NCBI GenBank assembly: GCA_964036045.1
Contig: OZ038382.1
Location: 39,262,090 to 39,326,089 of the forward strand
Source of the DNA: Eutreptiella sp. 'Long Island Sound 2002'
Lineage: Eukaryota > Euglenozoa > Euglenophyceae > Eutreptiales > Eutreptiaceae
DNA: 64,000 nt
Direction: 5' to 3'
Below are positions 54,228-61,600 of the stretch, piece after piece. The stretch's first letter is position 1. Every line of letters begins with the position of its first letter. The translations under genes were made by a program, and so were the position numbers. The notes under the pieces were generated by a model. The model ran no database searches. It was not told the DNA's origin and was given only the letters and a program-made list of their open reading frames with translations.

Positions 54228-54240
54228 GGCATTGACGCGT
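54228..54240. other. Satellite / unique-sequence junction
   Basis: The last unit runs normally through GTTCCGGGAAGGCATT. It then changes at 54,233-54,234 from the expected AGGCGACAATTTAG to GACGCGTTCCCGTGG. The break is abrupt, in mid-monomer, with no run of degenerate units before it. That is the form expected of an insertion breakpoint or a recombination edge, and it is less expected of a slowly decaying array end. Confidence 0.9.
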
Positions 54241-54935
54241 TCCCGTGGGGGGCCGGCCACGGGACGCTGCGGTGACACGCACAGGTGAGCAGGCAGGCAA
54301 GGCACTACGCTCACAAGGGCATCAATACGCTCGTGTCATGTGACAAAGCGTTTCAGAATCCTTGCCACTCTGCAAAGAGGGAACAAAAGTATGTACAGCA
54401 ACACATCAGGATATGTACACATGGGGTTAAGACTGGACTGGGGTAAGGGCGTTACAGGACAATAGACACTCAGTCCCAACTCATATCCCAATCCCAGGTC
54501 CGACCCTCTCAGTGGCTGGTGGGGGCAGGGGCTCAAACACAACCCATGCCCTGCTCAGTCCGGACCCTGAAACCCTGCCAATGGGAGAGGTGTCCCGCCC
54601 AGCCACAGGCGAGTTCCTTGGAACTAAATGGCTCCAAGGCCAACCGATAGTGTCTCCTCATGCTCCCTCTACGGCAGGTCCCAACTCCTCTCTGAGCCAG
54701 AGATATGGCCCCGCTATTATCACCCAGGAGTTGGTAGCTGAAAATGGGCTGTTTCAGCCCAAACTGAAATTAACTCAAAAATCCCCAAAATTGACCCCTC
54801 GTCCGGACCCGCCAGAGGTAGGGACGAGGCAACTGACCCTATGCCCTTCGAGTACGAACCTGTTGGAGCCCTCACCCAACCTGGTTCCCTCTGAGGTCCC
54901 GGCATCAGGGCAACACGGATGAGTCATGTGGGGTC

Positions 54936-54966
54936 ATGATGCCAAAATCACCAAAATTGGCGTCAT
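54936..54966. repeat. Hairpin, 10-bp stem, 11-nt loop
   Basis: ATGATGCCAA at 54,936-54,945 pairs with TTGGCGTCAT at 54,957-54,966, with one mismatched position that can form G-T. Confidence 0.6.
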
Positions 54967-55247
54967 TCCCACGCGTGGCTCGCCCGGCCAAGGTAAGGCC
55001 AATGACTCACAGGGTAGGAGGCAGGACCTAGGACTCATATCTGAGTGTACAACTTGGATTTAGGTCCGGGCTCCCTATGGGTTTAGAGAAATTGGGCCGC
55101 CAATTGACCACACGGAAGGGGGAAATTGGGGTCCCAAAATTGGGTCATTTTGGCTGCTTGAAATGAGCCAAAATTCGGTGTGCTCCCAATAGTATATCTC
55201 CACGCCGGCTTGGAGATCAGATCCGCCATTCCATACGCGACCCACCC

Positions 55248-55266
55248 GGAGTCTAATGAAGACTCC
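55248..55266. repeat. Hairpin, 7-bp stem, 5-nt loop
   Basis: GGAGTCT (55,248-55,254) and AGACTCC (55,260-55,266) are perfect inverted copies around AATGA. Confidence 0.5.
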
Positions 55267-55414
55267 CATGCCCTTGGCTCTCAAAGATCTCTATGCCACT
55301 CGGCGTGGTGACGATCCCAATTGGGTCCACAAATGTCAAAATTGCAAAGTTGCCCACACTCACTTTGGGCTAGCGCCTTAACGAAGGTGGCTCCGTTTCG
55401 CCCACGTGGTGTGT

Positions 55415-55468
55415 GGACCATGGGGACCATTACCCATAACACCCATGTCATATATGGTCCAATGGTCC
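55415..55468. repeat. Imperfect inverted repeat, ~15-bp arms
   Basis: GGACCATGGGGACCAT (55,415-55,430) is inverted, with one indel or mismatch, at 55,454-55,468 (ATGGTCCAATGGTCC). Each arm is itself a direct repeat of GGACCAT or ATGGTCC. Confidence 0.6.
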
Positions 55469-55824
55469 ATGCGTCCGGCGTGCACAAAGGTTAGAACATG
55501 GGGCACGGCGGGCAGCAAAAGTGGAAAAATGCTCAAAATGGCCAAAAATGCGCACACTCATGGTTGGGACAAATGAGGCACATGCCCGACTCGGACCGGA
55601 GTGTGTCATAGGATTGGTATCAAGTCATATTGGTCCAACATATCTTTTGGGCGTCGCCCAACTCCTCAGATATTGGGAATGGCAGGGTCGCCAAGTGAGC
55701 CCATGATTTGGGATAGTCCCAAATCGCCAACATGGCGGCCACGGCATGCCAAGCCTAAGAGGAGTTATTCGCCAGGTCCAAGATATGTTGGGCACCGAAG
55801 TATGTACCCTCATATCATACTTGG

Positions 55825-55882
55825 GTCATGATGTCAATTGAGCGCAACGTTGGGATACACGGTCGCCACTTGACATCATGAC
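55825..55882. repeat. Perfect 13-bp inverted repeat, 32-nt spacer
   Basis: GTCATGATGTCAA (55,825-55,837) and TTGACATCATGAC (55,870-55,882) are exact reverse complements. Confidence 0.75.
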
Positions 55883-56373
55883 GGGCCAAAAATGGCAAAA
55901 TTGGCACAAGCACACACAAATGTGCCTTGAAAGGTGCATAATTATATTATAATATCTTCGGCTTGGATCGTGCATTCCCTTAATCCTTCTACACACAATG
56001 ACTTGACACCAATGACCTTCGATCCCACATATGTGCTCCACTTGGGGCGCCTTGAAAGGTTACGAGCGCCACTTCCCAAGTGGGCACATGAAATTATGGA
56101 AAATTGCAAAATACACACCTTGCTCCCAACGCATCGCTTCGGGATCACCACACAAGCTTCCCTTCACGAAGGTTAGGCATGCAATTGACCGTAGGGAGTA
56201 TGGAGAAGGGGCTTGCACAATATGAGGTCCATTGGCGGGTTCGGCTTGGAGCAATGGACCCGCCAAATGGGCACGCAACACAACACATGGCACATACCAC
56301 ATATTGCCCAAAAAGGTGGCTCCCACCACGATATGTCATGCCCCTCCAAGGGCATAACTTTGTGTCAATCGCT

Positions 56374-56400
56374 CATAGGAACTCAAGGAGAGTTCCTATG
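56374..56400. repeat. Perfect hairpin, 11-bp stem, 5-nt loop
   Basis: CATAGGAACTC (56,374-56,384) and GAGTTCCTATG (56,390-56,400) are exact reverse complements around AAGGA. There is no U-run on either side, so a bacterial-type terminator is not indicated. Confidence 0.8.
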
Positions 56401-56452
56401 CAACACCAACACTTGCGCGCTACACTCGAAAGTTATTGTAACGCACGCAATA

Positions 56453-57148
56453 TCATGGCCATAGAGTTATAACGCAAACTCTACCCTCTTGACCATGTTC
56501 CATTACACTAGCGCGCACGTGTGGAAACGCAAGGCATATAATGCTTCCTAAATTACGTCGGGAGTATTGTGAATACATCCCACGTTTTCTTTTCGTCATT
56601 CCTCGCAAGCGGCACGAGATATGACCCTCACAAGTGGCCTCACGAATCAACTTTGTTTTGCCCATATCTTTAAGGCAAATGGAGGGCAAGAGAAAAGGAA
56701 AGTTGATTCGTGCATAGTGAAGCACGTAGGTCCACTCGAAAGAGGTCAAATCAAGTGCGGGGATGTCGAAGTCGAAAATCCGATTTCGACATCCTGAAAA
56801 ATTCGGATTAAGGTTGCGAGTATTAATTATGAAAATTGCCGAAGCATCCATGCAGTTCCTGGCGACTTTGGAGCCTTCGTGACGGATAGCTTTCAAATTT
56901 CCATTAATTACAGTTAAACTGGCGGTTACGGTAAAGTCGCGATCCAACCGCCAGCAGTCAAAACAGTGAATATCAGAACGGAAGCGTAAAAATTGACGGA
57001 AACAATATGACAATAAAACCCTGTTGATTCCTGACATTCTGATATACAAATCTCCGCTGACGGTGCATCGGTTGCTGATGCGGGGCTTTACGGCACGGAA
57101 CATGGGGTTAGTGGACCGGAGACCGGTTGTATGCCGTAACCGGGCCAT
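56453..57148 (-). CDS. Hypothetical ORF, 231 aa, unrecognised
   Basis: This ATG-started frame of 231 codons lies 21 nt inside the candidate LTR on the same strand as gag-pol. I recognise no domain, signal peptide or motif. The product is rich in Arg, Ile, Asn and Cys with scattered basic patches near the C-terminal third (KRKRG). Base composition is lower in GC than the pol gene, and codon choice does not resemble pol. A hairpin (56,761-56,794) lies inside the frame. It is more likely a chance open frame than a gene. An accessory ORF in an LTR is possible but has no support beyond length and position. Confidence 0.15.
   Translation of the reverse strand: MARLRHTTGLRSTNPMFRAVKPRISNRCTVSGDLYIRMSGINRVLLSYCFRQFLRFRSDIHCFDCWRLDRDFTVTASLTVINGNLKAIRHEGSKVARNCMDASAIFIINTRNLNPNFSGCRNRIFDFDIPALDLTSFEWTYVLHYARINFPFLLPSICLKDMGKTKLIREATCEGHISCRLRGMTKRKRGMYSQYSRRNLGSIICLAFPHVRASVMEHGQEGRVCVITLWP
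56761..56794. repeat. Nested hairpin, 10-bp outer stem
   Basis: GGATGTCGAA (56,761-56,770) pairs with TTCGACATCC (56,785-56,794). Inside it, GTCGAAA (56,771-56,777) can pair instead with TTTCGAC (56,784-56,790), so two competing folds share the right arm. Confidence 0.75.
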
Positions 57149-57150
57149 GG

Positions 57151-57240
57151 GGTTCTGGGTACCGCTTCACCCCCCTCCTTGAAGCAAACCCTGGGGGGGC
57201 TCGATAATACCCAAGCATGGCAGCGGGTACCCAGGACCAT
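57151..57240. repeat. Imperfect inverted repeat around GGTACCC
   Basis: GGTTCTGGGTACCGC (57,151-57,165) is the near reverse complement of GCGGGTACCCAGGACC (about 57,223-57,238), with one substitution and one indel. The arms bracket the candidate polypurine tract and a second G7 run at about 57,193-57,199. Confidence 0.6.
57170..57180 (-). promoter_or_regulatory. Candidate polypurine tract (plus-strand primer)
   Basis: The minus strand reads AAGGAGGGGGG and is followed at once by TGAAGCGG. A purine tract abutting TG is the usual arrangement at the left edge of a Ty3/gypsy 3' LTR, where the RNase H-resistant primer forms. It lies about 1.5 kb after the pol stop, which would leave a long untranslated tail. 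No LTR pair is visible to confirm it. Confidence 0.35.
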
Positions 57241-57248
57241 ATCCTGAA

Positions 57249-57270
57249 GGGGGGGGGGGTGTCACACCCT
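57249..57270. other. G11 run abutting TGTCACACCC (alternative LTR edge)
   Basis: A run of 11 G (57,249-57,259) is followed by TGTCACACCCTCACC on the plus strand. On the minus strand this reads as an LTR-like end, GGGTGTGACA. On the plus strand it looks like a polypurine tract plus the start of an LTR. Either it is the real 3' boundary of the minus-strand element (making its LTR lie within 57,260-58,675) or it is the edge of another repeat. No inverted partner with a purine tract was found to settle this. Confidence 0.3.
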
Positions 57271-58487
57271 CACCTCAGGCTGACTCAGGTGCGGCTGCCC
57301 AAATCACACAGTAAGCACAGTAAGATAGGTAAGTTGCTGTATAAGCTCGTAGCACATGTATAGTATCAAGTATCAAGTCCCGGGTCCTGGCGGCGATTGT
57401 TCGGCATCCAAAGGACCCGTTAACCCATACCAGGCGCACCGGGTGCCGGCTGCTACGGTCACCACCACAGTGACAGTGGCATACACGGCCAACATAGGCG
57501 ACACACGACGACCGAGGTGGTCCCACAAGTCGAGAGCGACCACAAAGATCCATCAGGCTACCCCAAGCTTCCCAAGGCCCGCCGACTGGGGAGAGTCCCC
57601 ACGGGTCCTTCCTCGGGCGCACCATGTCCATATCCATACGACGCGAGTCCAGAGTGCCATAGTCGAACTCTTCAAGAACCCCAAATCTTAAGGGAACTCC
57701 TCCTGAAGGGATCTGGCATCAAGGCCGTCTTTTCCGTCGCCCTACTGCCACGAAGGCCATACATGAGGGAGTCCTCATGCAGTGTGGGCGGAGGCGTCGA
57801 CTCCTCAAACCACCAGTTTCCCAGGCAGACTGACCGAGGTCAGGAGCACCGGAGGCCGCCATCCGAATGCAAGTGCGTCTGCGAATCGGTAGGCTCACAC
57901 TGGGACTGACAGTGGCGGACCGCTGGGAGTGTAGTCAGGCAACTGGGCTTCCCGCCTGGCGCCATCAGGATCTCCACACATCACAGCGAATAGGGCAACA
58001 CGGTATCACGGGCACTCAAACAGTAGAATCTGTATTCGGGTACTGGTCCAGGCTGGACCATGCTGTATGAACACGTACACGGCGACTCAAGGCGCCTCTG
58101 TATCCCGATTCGTGGTGAAAAACAGTCCATCCCTCAGCGATGGGCTGATGACACTTAACATACAGATGCACATATCCTGGAGGGCAGAGAAGCAAAACAA
58201 GCGGGGTAAATAGGCGTGTAAACACACTCTGGACAGAGTGCCAAACCACGCCACGGTCAGGATAAGGCAAATGCAGGAGGTTGGACAGGATAACGCCTGA
58301 GTCCAGGCCATATATAGTCTGCAGACACACGTCGACTGGTCTGGAGCCCGCAAATGCCATGGGACCAGACCACACACCAAAAATCGCAATGCCGATGACA
58401 GCGGCATCCGTTGCGCAACGTCGTATGGGCTTCAAGGCCCCAAGAGCTCAGAAAAATGAAGGTCAGTCGCCCTACCTGGTTTCCCAA

Positions 58488-58559
58488 GGATTCAGCAGGG
58501 GGGGAGTGATGAATAGAAGAAGAGAGGGGCCATCCTCCTCTGGATTCAGCAGGGGGGGG
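58488..58559. repeat. Two copies of a GGATTCAGCAG-G(7/8) motif, 54 bp apart
   Basis: GGATTCAGCAGGGGGGG occurs at 58,488-58,504 and again, with one more G, at 58,542-58,559. On the element's sense strand this is C7-8 followed by TGCTGAATCC. Between the copies the sense strand has AGAGGAGGATGG, a second but weaker purine tract followed by TG. Confidence 0.7.
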
Positions 58560-58675
58560 TATATGGCCACTCTAATGACAGGTCACCGAAAGATGGAAGA
58601 GAGCAAGCAAGTAAGGGACGATCCGTCGGCCTCACAAGCGCTCATAATGCATCAGGGGAGAGTTCAGGGCGCTGA

Positions 58676-61600
58676 TCAGGCACCCCTGGCTGCAATCGCC
58701 CGGGTGAGTGCTGCCAAGTCCGAAACGTGGATCTTGGTCTTGTGCTTGCGGATGTACTCCATGAAGGGAGTATTGACCCGCGGCACGAACGAGGAGACGG
58801 GTTCCCAGGTGTCGTGGGACGGCCCATAGCCTCGCCAACGAACCTTGAACTCCAGACCTCCGGGTGCCGAGGCTTTCGGACGCTGAGCCAGGATCTTCTC
58901 GACTGTATAGTCGTCCTGTTCAGCATAGTCGTCGTCCGAGTCGGCCTCATGTGCGGCGTAGCTCAGGGACACATGTCGGCCACGGAGGTCGGGTTCACGC
59001 ACACGGAGTTGACTCTCATGGCGCTCCCGGAACTGTCCGTGACCCACCTTGATGCGGTAGGTGTCCTCACCAATCCTGCGGACCACCTCGCCGGGTGTGA
59101 ACCAGGTCTTGGTGCGGTGGGTGCCCAAGGGGCAGGGTCTGATCACCCACACCGGGTCTCCCACCCTGAACTTCTGCGCTGTCGAGCTCGGGGCGGACTT
59201 CTGACGCTCAGCATGCTCCTTCTCAAGCTGCTGGCGGATGTCCCGCGCCGTTTGCTCTTGCCGCGCGAAGAACTCCTTGGCGTCCATAGCCATGTTATCA
59301 CCAGACAAGGGAAGTCCCCTACCCAGGGGGTCCCTGCCGAACAGAATCTGGTGAGGGGACAAACCGCCCGGAATGGGGGTGTCATGATGGGCCTTCAGAG
59401 CAGGCCACATCTCCTCAAACCAGTTCCGCCGTGGATTGGTGATGTGGATCTTGCGCAGCTTCTCGAACAGCTGCCGTCCAGCCACTTCAGCACGGCCGTT
59501 AGACCGGCTGAGATAGGCGACGCTCTTGGCATGACGTATCTGCATGAGGGAACACATAGCCTTGAACCAGCCACCAGTAAACTGGGGCCCTCGGTCACTG
59601 CAAATGGTGCGGGGGATGTCAAAGACGGTCAGCCAATGACGAATCATCATGACTGCCACTTCCTTGGCAAGCAACCCCTTTTTGCGTGCCGGAACGGCTA
59701 CAACGTAGCCGCTGTGGCGGTCCACACAGAGAACCACACAGTCAAAGGTCTCCTTGCCAATGTGCACTTCGGGCATGGAGAAGACGTCCATGGCCACGCT
59801 CTCCATGGGCTGGTCAGGAACCGGGGTCCATTGGGGATCCCCCTTGACGTTCCGGTTGTCAGGATTGCAGGCCTGACAGACCGAGCAACCCTTCCTGACC
59901 TTCTTGATGGCGGTGTAGAGAACGATATGGTCGATCTCGAACCGACGCTGCATGTCAAGAGCTTGCTTCTTGACCCCTGGGTGCAGCATGTGGTGGTGCC
60001 AAGCTTCACACAGCTCGAGCACCCGGGACTCTGGTACTAGCAGCTTACCGTTCCGGTAGAGCTTGCCATCTTCCTCAGTCAGCCCCTTTGGCCACTTCTG
60101 CCCGTCATCAGGGTCAGTCACAGCCCTATACTCGGCCGCAAAGGCCTCAGACTTGGCGTAATCGTCGGTCCAGTCGTCCTGGAGGCAAGACTCCGGGAAG
60201 AGGTGCTTGTCGGACTCCACTCCCACAGGGGGTGCCGGACCGGGCCTTCCGCCCGCGGCACCCACAGGGGCGAGTACCCTGACCGCTCTGCTCACCCTCG
60301 ACGCGGGGGGGGCATCTGCAGCCATGACGACGAAGCATTTTGCACCCTCCTCCTCCATCAGGCGCTCCATTTCAATGATCCTCTTGGCTTCAGCGGTCTC
60401 AGCCTCAGCGCCATGGGCAGAGATGTCCGTCATGCCCTTGCTGGCGGGATAGGCCCACCTACTGAGACAGTCCGCCACGGTGTTATCCTTTCCAGGAATA
60501 TACACAACCGTAAGGTCGAACTTGGCCAAGGTCTCATGCCATCTTGCCCGTCGGGAGGCGGGACCTGAGGGGGTGTCCACGTGCTCCTTGTGCCACGACT
60601 GCAGACTCTGATGGTCGGTGCAGACGGTGACGGGATGGAGGGCTATGTACCCAGCCCATTTCCTGAGAGCCATGACGATGGCATACGCCTCCTTTTCACG
60701 GGGCGTCCACGTCCGTCTCTGGCCTTCCGCCAGGACTCGGCTCCAGAAGGCCACGGGCACGTGCCTCCCGTCGTCAAGCACTTGCTCCAACACAGCGCCA
60801 ATGGCGTAGTCGGAAGCGTCGGTGCGCAGGACGAACCCTCGGTCGGGATCCACGAGGTGCAGACCCACTGCGGATAGCAGCGCCTGCTTCATCCCCTCAA
60901 AGGCACGGTCGGACTCCTCAGTCCAGACCAGAGCCTTCTTGGACCCCTTCTTGGTCTCCTCTCGGTTGCCCTTGAGCATGGTCGTCATGGGGGCTGCATA
61001 CTCGGCATACATTTTGATATACCCCGAGTAGTAATTGCAGAACCCCAGATACGCCCGTAGCTCAGAGACCGTTTTGGGCTTTTCCCAGTGCTCAATTGCA
61101 GCCACCTTGCCAGGTATGGGCTTTCGCTGCCCGTTCCCGACTACGTGGCCAGCGAAGACCACCTCGCTTACCGCAATGGTGGCCTTGTCACTGCTGCCCG
61201 TGAGTTTGTGCCGAACCAGAAGGTCGAGCACTCGAGTGACGTCCCTCTCATGTGCCTCCAGGAGCTCCTCGTAGCTCATGCTGGGGTCCCCGGACGCGAT
61301 GATCACGTCGTCCACGAAGGGGTCCGCACAGTCGCGCACCGGCTCAAGCAGGTTCTCCAGCATCCGCTGAAAAGCCGCATTGCCGTTGGTGACGCCCATG
61401 GGCATCACCTTCCACTGGAGAGGTCCAAGTGGAGTGCTCATGGCTGTGCAGGCACGGGACTCTTCGGCGAGAGGCATCTGATGATAACCATGTTTCAGGT
61501 CAATCACCGTGAAGATCCTCCGCCGGTGTTGCTTTTGCAGCATGTCCTCAATGAGGGGCAGCGTATAGCTGTCGTGCTGCGTTTGGGCGTTCAGGCCGCG

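Larger units (their letters stand above)
1..54233 (+). repeat. Satellite DNA array, ~410-417 bp monomer, ~131 tandem copies
   Basis: The same unit recurs head to tail across the first 54 kb, with no inversion and no foreign insertion seen. Using one landmark per unit (the word TTTCATAATGAAGTGCGG) there are about 131 copies with a mean spacing of 414 bp. Each unit contains, in order: TTTCATAATGAAGTGCGG; a short AT-rich stretch that often contains GAATTC; a C/T-rich CTCCCCCTTCAGGG; GGCATTAGGCGACAATTTAG; the palindrome TTTTTGCAAAAA; TTTCATTTTGGTACGCC; a GT-rich part; a CA-rich CCACCACACACCCACACTGC; a C-run with a CG repeat; and a G/T-rich part built from GGCTT and GGTAT words. Spacings fall into two classes, 410 bp and 415-417 bp. 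Both ends are cut: the left by the window, the right in mid-unit at unique sequence. The monomer resembles no RNA gene or transposon that I recognise. Open frames across it are not called as genes. Confidence 0.98.
54234..57169 (-). mobile_element. Candidate 3' LTR of the chromovirus (unproved)
   Basis: Read on the minus strand, the segment starts TGAAGCGGTACCC directly after a purine tract and ends GGGAACGCGTCA at the satellite edge. It thus has TG...CA ends whose terminal 12-13 bases are imperfect inverted copies of each other (about 9 of 12). Its length of about 2.9 kb is long for an LTR but within the range known in large genomes. No protein family is recognised inside. It is moderate in GC, with repeated words such as CCAAAATTGG and at least six short hairpins. 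The matching 5' LTR would lie beyond 64,000, so this is inference only. The segment could equally be intergenic DNA or a different repeat. Confidence 0.3.
57181..58675 (-). other. 3' non-coding tail after pol; no gene seen
   Basis: About 1.5 kb lies between the pol stop codon and the candidate polypurine tract. Short open frames on both strands (up to 139 codons) show no domain or consistent codon use. The region is GC-moderate, with scattered G runs on the plus strand. It is probably the 3' untranslated part of the retroelement or part of its LTR. Confidence 0.4.

Noticed and set aside
1-54233. CRISPR array
   Set aside because: Units are about 414 bp, with no short direct repeats separating unique spacers and no cas genes; this is a eukaryotic satellite.
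54512-54922. 136-codon plus-strand frame in the unique region
   Set aside because: Pro/Ser/Thr-rich with no motif, within gene-poor repeat-like sequence. Length is within chance for this composition.
55146-55155. CATTTTGGCT, part of the dinoflagellate spliced-leader sequence
   Set aside because: Only about 10 bases agree and the flanks differ from the leader, so a chance match is likely. It is not usable as evidence for the host group.
58016-58435. 139-codon minus-strand frame after pol
   Set aside because: No domain, and overlapping open frames exist on the same stretch. It could be part of an LTR but there is no support for coding.
58727-60040. Plus-strand 437-codon open frame
   Set aside because: It lies wholly antisense to the RNase H/integrase/chromodomain part of pol, which has clear catalytic motifs, so it is a shadow frame.
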